Source: Timema cristinae (taxonomy: Eukaryota; Arthropoda; Insecta; Phasmatodea; Timematidae). Taken from it: a DNA stretch of 64,000 nt. Shown one piece after another: positions 12,290-23,705 of this stretch. Location of the stretch: contig JBCFYV010000012.1 in assembly GCA_039000515.1 (NCBI GenBank), positions 42,472,355 through 42,536,354 on the forward strand. The letters are read 5' to 3'. The notes under the pieces are model-generated. The model was not told where the DNA came from. It did no database searches and saw nothing but the letters and a program-made list of their open reading frames with translations. Numbering within the stretch: the stretch's first letter is position 1; each line of letters starts with the position of its first letter. A program made the translations under genes and the position numbers.

Positions 12290-12840
12290 AAAATATTTGG
12301 TTTTATAAAAATACTTTTAAAATGTTTAAAAAATATATAAACATACTTACATATTTTCAATGATAAGTAATTTCATATCTCAAAGAGTTACGGATATATG
12401 ATAAAAAAATTAGAACTTACTTATCAGACTGGAACACTTATAGTAATTTTTATAAAAAATTGAGAGTAGCAATTTTGTTTGTAATATTGAACAATGATAA
12501 GAAATAAAATTAAATCAAAATTGATAGAGCTGATTTTGATAAAATTATTTTTTTCTCTTTTTGCCCTTAAGGAAACTGCTCTTAATGTTAGGATAAGATA
12601 TCCAATTACAAAAAATCCTTCAAGGAAACCCTTTGAGAACTCTAGATACCAAGTTTTAGCACAATCGGTAAGATAGTTCAGGCTCTACTACAAGCTACAG
12701 ATAGACGGACGTAATTGCAAAAAAAAAAAAACTTTTTGATTCGGGGAGGTCATGAAACAACGAAATACATCAACATTTCGAGTTATATTTTTTGACAATA
12801 CTCTCTCGAGAAAGTAAAGATATCAACTTAAATTCAAGGA
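12290..12840 (-). repeat. R1 copy, minus strand
   Basis: The reverse complement carries the R1 blocks in order: GAGAAAGTA near the 12830 end, ATGTTGATGTATTTCGTTG, a GTCCGTCTATCTGT block, GAGCCTGAACTATCTTACCG, CTTGGTATCTAGAGTTC, then the distal AT-rich part. A poly-A run sits at 12719-12732. Confidence 0.65.
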
Positions 12841-14099
12841 ATTGTTATAAGAAATATTTCAAATTACTGAAATCAACAGAGGAGTTTCTCCAAGTGGAAA
12901 TCTTAATTCTATGTAACTTCCTTAACTAAACAATGATGCAGAAGGCCCAAATAGACAGAAAATTAGACAATCAGAGTGAGTAGTTACAGTGAAATCAGTT
13001 ACAATAGTCTGAGAATAGATTACAGTTACTCAGACACATGCAACTCACCGGGTTGAGGAAACAGTTACAAGACGGTCGTTCTTCGTGCCCTCATTTTAGA
13101 AACCTCATGGCAAACACAAACATAAGTAAATAAATAAATTCCTAAATATATAAATAGATCAATAACTAACCAAAGGGTACTCTTAAGATGTGAAATCACT
13201 TTAGCATAAAGAAAAAACAAGAAATCAATTTTAAATGTTTATTTATTATAAATATATAGATATCTAAATAGATGAAAACCATGTATGATGGTACACAAAT
13301 TAAATATGATAGGCATATTTTAATAATATATTAAAGGTTATATAATTATGTATATGTCAAAGTTAATATAAAATTTCGTTTCAAAACTACCGTCGTCATT
13401 AACGTTAATAAATTTACTTTATTATTAAATAAATTTAACAAGTCGGGGTACTCATATAACCTACTCACAAAAAATTATTATTTAGTCTAGCAATAATTCA
13501 ACTCCTCTTCTCCAAGAACACAACTCTATTTACAAAATTAGTAACCATGAGAGTAATTGACATTTCAAAGTATCGCAAATAAAGATTGAAGATGAATCGA
13601 ATGGATTATTAACAAGAGCAAGAGATATTGAGGCCTTTTTCTTCATTCATTACATAAATAGAGTTGATTCATTATTCTTTCAAGAAGACTAAATATCATC
13701 CACGAATAAATAATAAAGGAAAATCTAAATTACTCGCAAAATTATTTTCAATATTAAATTAATACCTGTCATAATAGATCAATATTGGTGGTTATTCACA
13801 AAAAGTTGTATTATTTGACAAAATTAATTAAATACTTGATCTTACTATACAATAATTTTTCTATCAATCTCCGGACCAAAGATAATTCGCTAAGCAATAT
13901 TTAACTATCGATATACATCGATTTGTCATAATTTCAATGTTCATTATTATAGTCGAATTTAAATTAAATCTCCACTACCAGATTATTTTAAATTACAAAC
14001 AAGGAAAACTAATAAACCGAAATAAGAATTTTGAAAAGTTACATATTTAAAATTATCTAAGCCAAAATATTAAATTTCCCTTATATTTTTAATACGCGC
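12841..14099. other. AT-rich spacer
   Basis: No gene or recognised repeat was found on either strand. The composition is uniform and strongly AT-rich. Confidence 0.5.
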
Positions 14100-14520
14100 A
14101 GCCAAGGCTATTATATCCTGTACCAAGAGTCAAATCAAGGAGTGTTAGTAATGGCAACATACTGGCATTATACACTCTTAGACCCAGATAAAAAGGAAAG
14201 CGAGGAACAGGTGGGACACGAGGAAGGGGATACGAACGACAATCACATGATCATAAAGCTCTGAGAATGTTCGGGAATCTTCTCCGATCGACTAGAACTG
14301 GAATAACTTCCCTTCTCAAACACTTTGGAATGTTCTATCACTTCCCGACCTCTAGCGGTCACCGCTCGAACTTTGGAAGGTTTAGTCATTTCCTTGCGCG
14401 TCGTGGTCTTGATCGGATGTGTTATTGTGGAGTTGCTGAAACGTCGTGAGCCGCTTGGATGGTGAAATGGGGTAAGTAGGTCATGCCACCTCATCTTCTT
14501 TCTTCTTGTTTTGTAGCTAA
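14100..14520. other. GC-richer block containing a heat-shock-element-like cluster
   Basis: This roughly 400-bp block is clearly less AT-rich than its flanks. It holds a perfect four-unit HSE motif (listed separately), a two-unit GGAATGTTCTA at about 14327 and a small palindrome AGCGGTCACCGCT at about 14354. No convincing protein is encoded: the open frames on both strands (about 60-85 codons) show no family motif. It could be a promoter fragment or part of an unrecognised mobile element. Confidence 0.45.
14264..14283 (+). promoter_or_regulatory. perfect four-unit heat-shock-element-like motif
   Basis: The sequence aGAAtgTTCggGAAtcTTCt gives four contiguous alternating nGAAn units, the consensus bound by trimeric HSF. 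No TATA box plus coding region could be tied to it, so its function is unproven. Confidence 0.45.
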
Positions 14521-14639
14521 TGCTACATCTGTATTAGCGATAAGAAAATTGCTTAATTCAATAATATTACTAACTTACTATAATTATTTTGAGCTAGCAG
14601 TAAATTACAATATTTTGTCTGGAAGAATAATACTGTTCT

Positions 14640-15480
14640 AGAAATGTTAAATAGTTTACAAAGTGCAAAAAGGGCAAAAAAGTTAAAGGGAAATTAAAAA
14701 AGGTGTGAAAATATCTTAGAATTATTAAAAATATAAAAAAAATGATATAGGCGATAAGGAAATAAAGGTTAAATGAATTTAGAGTTATAATAGTGAAAAG
14801 GTGTAATAATGGAGAAAAATGCAAAAGTATAAAAAGGTTAAAATAAAGCAATTGATCGAAAATCTTACATTTCAAGCATTTTACCATGATTGAACATTTT
14901 AAGAATTTTTTCTTGATTTCCCCGTTTGGTATTTTTTCATTTTTTCCATTTTTGGCATTAATAATTTTTGTACTTTTTATTGTTTTAAGTTTTTTTTTCA
15001 CTTTTCACACTTTTTTACCCCTTTGTGCAATTTTTATTTCAATTTGATATTTACTCTTTACGCTTTTTGATCCTTTTGATATTTTAGATCTCTATTAACA
15101 ATAAGTATCCGGCTTTTCCCGAGAGATATATTATAGTTTAAAAAGGCTAAATGGTTTAAAAAATATGCAAAAAAAGTAGAAAAGAATAAAAAATAGATCT
15201 AATAAAAACAATTTACACGTGTCCTGTTAGTGGGGGGAAACACTCAAGAGGTTAAATTAAAATTACAAAAGTAAAAGGGTTATAATGGATAAAGGGGTTA
15301 AAAGAGATAAAAGTATAAAAGGGTAAGAATTCCAATAGGTGAAAAGGAAGAAAAGGGCAAAATATATATTAATATATTCATAAAGTACCAAAAGTGCAAA
15401 AGGGCTAAAAAACCCAAAAAGAGTTGAAAGAGTCGAAAACGCTTAGTGGTTTAAAAAGGAGAAAAAGCATTTCTAATCAA
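14640..15480. repeat. strand-asymmetric purine-rich/pyrimidine-rich low-complexity tract
   Basis: About 14645-14870 and 15130-15480 are purine-rich on the plus strand, with recurring AAAAGGG, AAAAGGTTAAA and GCAAAAGGGC words. About 14890-15070 is the pyrimidine-rich counterpart (TTTTCACTTTTCACAC, TTACCCCTTTGTGCAA). The words recur about every 10-14 bases but without a fixed period. No coding. Confidence 0.6.
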
Positions 15481-16029
15481 AATGTTTAAATTCTGCCTTC
15501 TAGGTGGACGTAATCGTGCACGGGGACAGCCAGAGCCTAAATTGCACAATTGTAAAATAATGAAGAACTAGATATATCTCACGGCAATAATGTATCTTCA
15601 TTTTTATGGGTGTTAAATTTATTTTAAAAACTTAAATCAAAATTTGAAAATTCCTGTTTCGAGATATTTATGTTTGTCACAAGGTCTACTAAATTTTATA
15701 TTTTCGACTGGTACGTGGCTTGTGTAGACATAATTTAACACTCATGACAGATGGACTAATTCATTTAATTTATAATAAATGGAGGTGGGGGGACGATGTT
15801 TACTGTTCATAAAATTAATACTCTCAACTTATATAAAACAAAGTTTCGGTCTGTAAATGTGTCTGTTGGCTCTGAATGTAAAGTAGTTTTTTTAAGTCTG
15901 TTATTTATTAAATACAGACACGTTTTAGCAGATACTGTTAATTTCACCCTATTACTTATTACTTTATTGAGGTGAGTAGTATATTTTCTTGATTTGTGGA
16001 TCACAAAGTAAAATAAATTCTTATATGCA
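15481..16029. other. spacer
   Basis: AT-rich sequence with a short mixed-composition patch near 15500-15550. Nothing recognisable was found. Confidence 0.5.
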
Positions 16030-16500
16030 ATACACAGACTTTTTCTCACTATCTTCAAGCTATGAGATTTACTAAAATATCTTTATATTTTTGAAACGAA
16101 ATTATATACTATGTTAGAGAAACACTTAAACAAAGAATATACATTAAATAATATACACTGTTATAGAAGCATTGAGTAATGGAGTACGATCTCTGTCCAC
16201 TAAAAAGCATAAGAATAAATTTAATATTTCAAAATACTCCATTTAATATATATATATATATATATATGTTTACATTTAGCTCAAAAACTATTGTTTTATG
16301 ATATTTTTTTAATACTACAATTCTACAATTATAATTTATTTCGTATCTCAAATAGTCTTAGAGATATGATCAAAATTGGAACTTTCCATTACTCTTAAAT
16401 TCTATTATACTCATTTTCATAGGAAAATGAGAATTTCCTTCAGATTTGTAATGTTTAACATTTTACCAGATAGAAAAATTTTAATCGAAATCGTTAGAAC
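16030..16500 (-). repeat. R1 distal part, minus strand, with a (TA)n run
   Basis: The reverse complement matches the distal half of R1: the TATCTCAAATAGT and GATATGATCAAAATTGGAA blocks and the terminal AGTGAGAAAAAGTCTGTG near 16040. A (TA)n microsatellite lies at about 16248-16268. Confidence 0.55.
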
Positions 16501-17267
16501 GGAATTAGAGAAAATCGATAACTGTAGTAGAAAGAAGAAGCATCTCGGAGTGAAGGCTCCGAATGAGGGATTAGTCACGACTAGCGAGCACAAACCAACA
16601 CACACGCCACCAATCAATAAATACGACGAAACGTCATCTTCTACTACTAGCGCAACCGTACTATATATAATGTTGGTGTGATAATTTGTTCAAAACAAGC
16701 ATCGGCAGCTCACGGAATGTATATCGATTTTATTTAAAAGCGTTGGCTGAGCTTAGAATGCTGATCGGATATACTGAGTGTGGTTTTACTTAAATGGTTA
16801 TCTCCTTAACATTCCTATTAAATTATTTATTATTAACTCATTCCTACTCATCGTAGTATAAGTATAGTATAGTAGTATAGTATAAGTGTAAGTATAAGTA
16901 AATCTGTATATCTTAGATATACAATTAGAATATAAACACAAATCAATCAATGAATACACAAACGTTAAAAATAATACAATTTATATTTGTAGTTGACAAA
17001 AATTTTTAACAATAAAATTAACGTGTAAGATATTATATTCATCGATGCTTTGACAATGAATCGATCAGTAGCCTCTCTGATAATACAGTCAATGTAGCGT
17101 ATGTTTCAATCCTTAGATCCTTTGGTCACCGGTGCATGTGATTAGTCATCCTTAACTCATGTGTTAAAGGAATAGTTAAGGAAAGTAGGACCAGGTTTAA
17201 TATAACTATATTCAGAAGTTGAATTAAGAAGTAGTCTGCATTAGTAGGCACTCGGTCTATATGTAAG
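16501..17267. other. spacer with a TAGTATAG microsatellite
   Basis: AT-rich. An imperfect GTATA/GTATAGTA microsatellite occurs at about 16855-16902. A short open frame of about 100 codons (16376-16681) has no family motif and overlaps the end of R1, so it is not called as a gene. Confidence 0.5.
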
Positions 17268-17365
17268 GCTAGTTTAGCCTGGTTTGCCTTTGACGGGAAG
17301 ATCAGGGTTTGATTCACAAACGGGATGAACTAATGCTGTTTTTCCTCAATTGTTTCTAGCTTTTT
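17268..17365 (+). repeat. SINE1 head fragment
   Basis: GTTTGCCTTTGACGGGAAG, then ATCAGGGTTTGATTCACAAA, is a decayed B-box region in plus orientation. It is cut off where an inverted SINE1 begins. Confidence 0.5.
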
Positions 17366-17366
17366 T

Positions 17367-17597
17367 TAGCACTACCTGTTTGGTTTATACGATTATGTAC
17401 TAACTACGCTATTGATTTTAGGGATTAAGAAGCTTTTATTTAGCGAACGTGTAGCCATATTTGCGTTTAGGTAGATTGTGAAACTATTCTGAAAAATACA
17501 TCCTCCATTCACCCGATTGAATCTCGATCTCCCCGTCATTGGCAGTCTAGTCTACTGAAAAGTAGCTTAGACTTCGCGTCCAACAAAGCGGGTATTT
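17367..17597 (-). repeat. SINE1 copy, minus strand
   Basis: The reverse complement shows the tRNA-like head, GGAGATCGAGATTCAATCGG (B box region), the body and a decayed tail (ATAAACCAAACAGGTAGT). It abuts a plus-strand SINE1 fragment, giving an inverted pair. Confidence 0.75.
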
Positions 17598-17689
17598 TAT
17601 AGCTGACCTTCAACGAAAATATGAATAGATTTAATCGAAATGTTGCCTTTCTAAGCGTAGTTACTTAACTACTCTATGGAATTAGGAAT

Positions 17690-17895
17690 TCTAAAGTTAT
17701 TTGCCGCTCTTACAAAAGTACGCCACCCAGCCCTATATTGAGCTAGATCCACCCAGTTCACCTCATTACACCCTATCTCTTTCAGGTCCATTATAACGTT
17801 ATCTTCCTATCTGCATCTAGGTCTTACAGATGGTCTCTTCCTATTGGATTTGCCGGTCACAACCCTGAATAATGTTCTAGAATCTTCCATTAGTG
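17690..17895 (-). pseudogene. LINE ORF2 C-terminal relic
   Basis: The minus-strand frame reads RTLFRVVTGKSNRKRPSVRP, CR, stop, EDNVIMDLKEIGCNEVNWVD, LAQYRAGWRTFVRAANNFRI, PN. This is the conserved C-terminal tail (GKRP.GRPR.RWEDN, MDLKEIG, NWVD.AQ.R..WR..V.AA.N.R.P) found at the end of many arthropod retrotransposon polyproteins. One in-frame stop replaces the usual Trp before EDN; otherwise the 65-codon block is well preserved. Nothing of the RT core is visible nearby, so it is a truncated, dead copy. Family resemblance is from general knowledge. Confidence 0.78.
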
Positions 17896-18639
17896 TAATT
17901 AAATATTTATAACGATGATGGTAAGAGGTGATGCAAAAAAATAATTAAATTACACACTATTAAATAATATCAAAATAAAACGTATATTCAAATACAAATT
18001 TAAACATTACTGACACACACACACACAAAAAAAAAAGAAAAAGAATAAAGCTTTACTATTGGATAGATAAAAACGAGAGATATTGTTTCACGAGAGTGAG
18101 TAAGAACAATAATATGGTTTTAATAGGATTATACATATAGAAAAATAAAATATACATATATTGTAATTGATATTGATAAAATTGTACAATATTATTAATG
18201 TTATTTTATAGTAATTTTCTATTAAAGTTGATAGTTGTGGATCACAAGACTTGACCTATAAGAAGGTGAAAATTGATCTAGTAAATTTTCTATTAGTTAC
18301 ACGTTCAAGTTGATGGCATATTTAAACTCATGTGGTAGAGTTGGGGAGGTATAATTGTGCGAAAATGTACCATAAATTGCATGGAATGAGAGTGAAAAAT
18401 TGTGTTTTATCATTAGTAAATCCTATATATTATTAGAAGATCAAAGCTATCGCAATAACCGTATCTATTACACAAGTGTTTCTCCAACTTTTCCCAACAG
18501 TGGAAAGTTTGATAAACATTTGATGAACACGTGAACCAGCCACCTTAATATATAACCTATCTTTCACTTTACGAAGCAGGAAATGAAATTGTTTATCAAG
18601 CAGTAAATACAACACATTTATCTAACTTTCTACTTTCTC
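17896..18639. other. AT-rich spacer
   Basis: Contains an (AC)n run followed by a poly-A near 18012-18045. No gene or element end was seen. Confidence 0.5.
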
Positions 18640-20260
18640 GCTATCTTACGGGTAGAGAAAGTATTGTGATCGTAGAAAAAAATAATCGAAATCAAGGTTT
18701 TGATGGATGTTGACGTTTCATGACACCTCCGAATCCAAAAAAGTTGTTTATGACTTATCGTCTGTCTGCCTGTCTGTACCTCCAACTAGAGCCTAAACTA
18801 TTTTACCGTTCGGGTAAAAACTTGGTATCTAGGGTTTTCATAGAGTTTCCCTGAGGAATTTTTGTAAATGGATATCTAACCATAAAATTAAGAATAGTCT
18901 ACTGAAGGGCCAAAAGAGAAAAAGCAAATTTTCTCAAAATCGGCTCTAAAAAATTTGAATAAATTTCATTTCTAAACATTTATAAATACTCAAAACAAAA
19001 TGTCTTCTTTCAATATCTCAACAAAATGTCTTTAAGGGCTCCGGTCTGATGCGTAAATTAACGCTTTTTTTATAATATCTCATAAACTATTATAGATATT
19101 AAATTACTTATCGTCACAAATATGTAGGTCTCTTTATAATACAAATATTTTTAAGAAGCATATTTTTATAAACCAATTACTTTCATGCTATAAGTAAATA
19201 TATATTTTTTAAATTTTTCGAACACAAAAAGTAAAAGTATTGCGACCACAAAAGAAAATTTAACCTGAAATGTTGATGGATGTCGACGTACACTAAACAC
19301 CAAAAATTAAAAAGTGGTGATTGCAATGAGGTCTGTCTGTGTGTCTGCTTAAACTTAAAATTAGAGTAATATAAAAAAGGGCGAAAAGAGAAAAATCGAT
19401 TTTCTCAAAATCGACTTTAACGATTTTGATTAAAATTCGTATCTATATAATGATTAAGATTATAAATTAACTGCCTATTTTAATTTCACCATGAAAATTA
19501 TTTTAGGGTACCTTACAGTAGTAGAAAGTTCCATATCTCCGCAACTATTTGAGATACTAAATAGCTTATCATTGCAAAATTTTAGTACTATTAAAAATAA
19601 AAAACTTTCAAATGAAATATATTTTAATATATCCAACAGTTTTTGAGATATTGGCAAATATATTAATTCAATTTTGTGAGCTCTAGATGTAAAGAGATAC
19701 TACTTAAATTTTAACGCGATAATTCTCCAATGCCATAGAGTAATTAAATATAAGTAAGTTTCTAAAAGTTTATGTGTTTTTACCTCAAACCTCTTCGGAT
19801 AAATGTTTGTACAGCTATGATCTAAATCCATTTTAGACTCAATAGTCAATATTTACATTTTTCATTGGTCAAAATTTATAAATGAGGAATTTGATAGCAA
19901 TGCGACGGCATGAAGATTTGCAACACCTAATAAAATGTCGAAAATTTTAACCAGAAGTTGAAATTTGAATACAAAGTGTTGACTCTTGTGGACAAAACAT
20001 TGATTGTTTTTTATTGTTCCAAACATAAAAATGAGGACGTTAATTATTTAGAAACAAAATTATAAAATTTAAAACCGGGACTAAGAAAAAATATTTTTTA
20101 CGTAAGTATAGTGCAATTTATACTCGGGTTTGCTAGTGTATATTATTTCGTTTCACATATATTACGAGTTTTGAGTAAATATCTCCATTTTCAAATAATA
20201 GAGCGAGAAAGTCCGTGCAAAGTGTCGTACCATTTATTTCATATATACATTTTATGGTCC
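18640..20260 (+). repeat. two consecutive R1 copies
   Basis: The first copy starts at GGTAGAGAAAGTATTGTG (about 18650). It carries GGTTTTGATGGATGTTGACG, a GTCTGTCTGCCTGTCTGTAC block, AACTTGGTATCTAGGG and the AT-rich middle to about 19210. A second, partly deleted copy starts near 19229 (AAAGTAAAAGTATTGCGACC). It runs through GTTGATGGATGTCGACGT to the distal end near 20250 (AGAGCGAGAAAGTCCGTGC). No coding frame. Confidence 0.65.
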
Positions 20261-20799
20261 AAATTTCATAGGAAGTGCTGAAAATGATATTAAACCTACT
20301 ACCCAGTAAAATTACGATTTGTAACTTTTAATATACCTAAATTATTATCAAAATAACAATAATATAGTATAGTTGTGGAACAAATTATAGCTGACTTAGC
20401 CTAGCTGGCCTGTAAATGTTGTACTCTATTGATTTATTTCACTTTTTACTTCACAATTAAGAGACCAAAATTAAGTAAATGTGGACAATTGGGACTTCAA
20501 GAGTATGATGAATCTTTATTTTTTATGTACCCTATAACTTAAAAGCAATTCTGTCCTTCCTAGAAGAGTTGTCTTGATTTTGATTGGCACAATTAAATAC
20601 AAATTAGTCATTTTGGATAGTTTTTGAAAATTAACATTAAGATTTTGTTTAAAATGGATACCTAGGAAAGCTCTACATGGTTGTATAGAGTCGATAATTT
20701 AATATTAGATTACTAACTATTGATTTTTGATTTTTGAAAACTTCAACTATAATCTATTTTAAAAAGCTGATAATATTTGTCATAACACTTATTTACCTA

Positions 20800-20853
20800 T
20801 GGTCACAAGTGAGGACAACCAGTGGTCCGCGAGTCATAGTTTGACAACTACTG
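20800..20853 (-). mobile_element. hAT-type transposon end
   Basis: The reverse complement from 20853 reads CAGTAGTTGTCAAACTATGA, then CTCGCGGACCACTGG. This closely resembles the CAGTGGTTCTCAAACT plus CGCGGACCACTGG ends common in Charlie/Tip100-like hAT elements. The partner end was not found to the left, so this is a solo or truncated copy. Confidence 0.6.
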
Positions 20854-21410
20854 TACTACATGACATTGAGACCTTGACATTAAATAAACATGAATCCAAG
20901 ATCAACGATGGAAGACTCTATCTAATCAAAGCTCACACATGAACAAAAAGACAGACGTAAACTAAATATTTGCGGTTCGTGTCGAACCTGGTTGTTGTCT
21001 TTACAAGAATCTTGATATATCGTGTTTGTCACGGTTAAAGTATCAAAGGAGTATTAAATGACTTTGTTTCTCGTCTGTTCGGCTACATAGTGTCTACATT
21101 GAGTTTTTTTGTTTTGCGTCGTAACAACAAGGACAGATCACGTATAAGCCCCGTATCACACACAGTGGAATAAACGTAACAAAAACAAAACATTTATATA
21201 TTTTTTCTTATTTGATGGAAGAGCGATACACGAATAGAAATATACACGATATTTTATCAGCTTACATTCCATTTTCTTTTCCAAGGCAGTTTTGACTAGT
21301 TGGAAAGTGTGTATAGGACATTCCCTGAAGGGGTGGATTTTTTTTCTTCTATGTGTTACTTAGTAAAAGTTGAATATATTATGTATATAAATTGGTATAT
21401 TATATATATA
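20854..21410. other. spacer between hAT end and the 21.4-kb transposon
   Basis: AT-rich with no recognisable gene. It ends in a (TA)-rich run immediately before the TIR at 21411. Confidence 0.5.
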
Positions 21411-23705
21411 TAACACAGCCCAACAACAGCAAAAAATTGTGTGCATAGAAAGTTAGAGCTATTCTTGGATATTTTGACCCACTGATTCCCAAAATGGCAT
21501 AAGCTTAACCCTATCAGTTATAGCTTTAGAGATACAGCATATCCATCTTATATTCTTATATGTGTTCTATTTAATACGTCTAAAATAATTTCCATATTAT
21601 TTATCACTGATATATGAATGTGATATTACAATTTATGATTGTAAAGTCAGGGAGTATAATAAAATATAATCTAATGTGAGGCTTTTATATCTTCAGCTCG
21701 AGTATACACCATGGCTTCCACACGAAGAAGCTACTTGAACCATCCTAGATGTATTTTGCTACATTTGTGGCGAGTACAAAATGAAAGAAAGTAGGAAACC
21801 TATTTCCAAATTTGTGAAGAGAGAATATCTTTGTTATTTTGTTGTCCAGCTTATAGAAGAAAAATTGTTTATTGCTCCACATATTGCATGCAAAACGTCC
21901 ACGGAGCATCTGTGGCAATGGACAAATAGAAAGAGTAGCTGCTTAAAATTTGGGGTACCAATGGTTCGGAGGGAACTTAGAAACTTTTATGATGACTGTT
22001 ATTTTTCTCTTGTCAACATCGAGGACATCATCGAGATAATCGAAGTGAGTGAACATATTCTGACCCATATTCAGTAAGATGACCTCATCACACTCAGATG
22101 ATGTACCAGTTCCATCTTTCCACAAAATACCATAGCTCCCAGAGGGTGAATCAAGCATGTCTGATGCTGAAATTCAAGATAACAGAAGTGTGGAAAGGAC
22201 AGTGATTTTGCCGGAACACCAAGCTTTCAACTTTTTAATTAGCATGCACTGAGTGACCTAATCAGGGATCTGAACATCGCAAAGGAGCCTTCTGAATCGC
22301 TAGCCTCCAGATTAAATGAAATAATTTGCTTTAATTGGAAACAAACAATACGTTTTATCGTAGCAGAGGAAAGAATTTGCCATCCTTCTTCTCTACAGAA
22401 AACAACCTAGTATTCTGCAATAATATCAGAGGCCTTCTTATGAAAATGGGTTTGCCAAAATACATGACAAATGTAAGGCGTCTTTACATTGATAGCTCCA
22501 AGCGAAGTTTAAAATGTGTTTATTTACATAACGACATCAGATATGGCTTAATTCCTATTAGTAATTCTACCAGTATGAAAGAGAAGTATGAGACAATCTC
22601 ATTATTCTTGGAAAAGATAAAATATCATGACCATTAATGGGTGATTTGTGTAGACCTAAAGATGGTGAACTTTCTCCTTGGTCGGCAAAGTGGCTTCACA
22701 AAATATCCTTGCTTTTTATGTATTTGGGACAGCAGAGCCAAAAATGACCACTCGATAAGAAAAGAGTGGCCTTTGAGAAAAGAGGTGGCAGTTGGAGAAC
22801 AAAATGCCATCTACGAACCTTTTGTTGACAGAGCCCAAATAATCCTGCCATCATTACATATAGAGCTTGGACTTATGACGCCATTTGTGAAGGTTTGAAT
22901 AAATATTATTGAATCTTGTGCCTGATCATCGATTAATCTAGTTATCAATAACTTCCTTGGCATTCATAAGGCAGTCAACTACTCTGAATTAGTAGAGGAT
23001 ATGCTCTCTAATTTTGATAAGATTGGCTGTAATATGAGTACCAAGGTCTATTACCTACACAGCCACTTATATTGTTTTCGAGTAAACCTTGCTGATTTAA
23101 GTGAAGAGCAAGGAGAAAGATTTCACCAGGACATAAAAACTCTGTAAGACAGATATCAAGGAAGGGGAGATACCCACATAATGGCAGATTACTGCTGGAA
23201 CCTTCAGTGGGACTCTCCCGGTAGATCTCACTCTATAAAGTCTTATAAAAGAAAATTTGCATATCTTGAATGACTGATAAAAAAAAGTTGTATAATGATC
23301 TTTGATTAAAATAGGTGGACTTAGTAATGTGTAGTTGTTTTAATAGTATGTAATATTAATAGAATCAAATATTTTATGATAAATTTACTGATAAATAAAT
23401 AGTTTCACATGTTTTTGGGTTGAAATAAACTGAGTTAATAATATGTGGTTGTATTAATAGTACAGTATATAATATTAATAGCAACACTATTTGTCAAAAT
23501 CATATTAAAATAGCAGATTATGCGATTAAGAATCTCAAACGTTGACAAACGACAGGTGAAAGTTGGCATATAGGTTGTATATGCCGTATCTCCAAAACTA
23601 TAGCTGATAGGGTAAAACTGATGCCATATTTTGAATCAGTGGGTCAAGTATACCAAAGAATAGTTCTAAGTTGTAGGGCACCAAAATGCGTGTTTGGCAG
23701 TGTTA
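21411..23705 (+). mobile_element. DNA transposon with long terminal inverted repeats and an uncharacterised ORF
   Basis: The left terminus (21411-21545) and the reverse complement of the right terminus (about 23573-23705) align over about 130 bp. Shared blocks are TAACACAGCCCAACA versus TAACACTGCCAAACA, AGCTATTCTTGGATA versus AACTATTCTTTGGTATA, TTGACCCACTGATTC on both sides, ACCCTATCAGTTATAGC versus ACCCTATCAGCTATAG, and GAGATACAGCATAT versus GAGATACGGCATAT. Between them lies one decayed gene. Both flanks are AT-rich, so the target-site duplication is unclear. TIRs around a single ORF indicate a class II element; the superfamily is not assigned. Confidence 0.85.
21711..23273 (+). pseudogene. 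decayed gene of an uncharacterised, repeat-associated invertebrate protein family
   Basis: The first Met is at 21711 (MASTRRSYLN). After a one-base shift the frame reads CYICGEYKMK, then SKFVKREYLCYF, a Trp/Lys-rich segment (LWQWTNRKSSCLKFG) and VPMVRRE, then DDCYF. Later blocks are FYRSRGKNLPSFFSTENNL (near 22350), VRRLYIDSSKRSLKCVYLHN, ICVDLKMVNFLLGRQSGFTK, YPCFLCIWDSRAK, ILPSLHIELGLM, NNFLGIHKAVNYSELV, IGCNMSTKVYYLHSHL and EEQGERFHQDIKTL, then a stop and MADYCWNLQWDSP to a stop at 23273. I recognise this as a high-copy arthropod/cnidarian family without an agreed function. The early CxxC pair suggests a zinc-binding N-terminus. It has several frameshifts and stops, so it is dead. Its position between long TIRs implies it is the element's transposase or an accessory protein (inference). 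Confidence 0.85.

Noticed and set aside
16376..16681. 101-codon open frame as a gene
   Set aside because: It overlaps the AT-rich end of an R1 repeat; Lys/Asn/Ile-rich composition, no motif or splice context.
20380..20800. Complete hAT element ending at 20853
   Set aside because: No matching left CAGTGGTT-type end or 8-bp duplication was seen; only the right end is supported.
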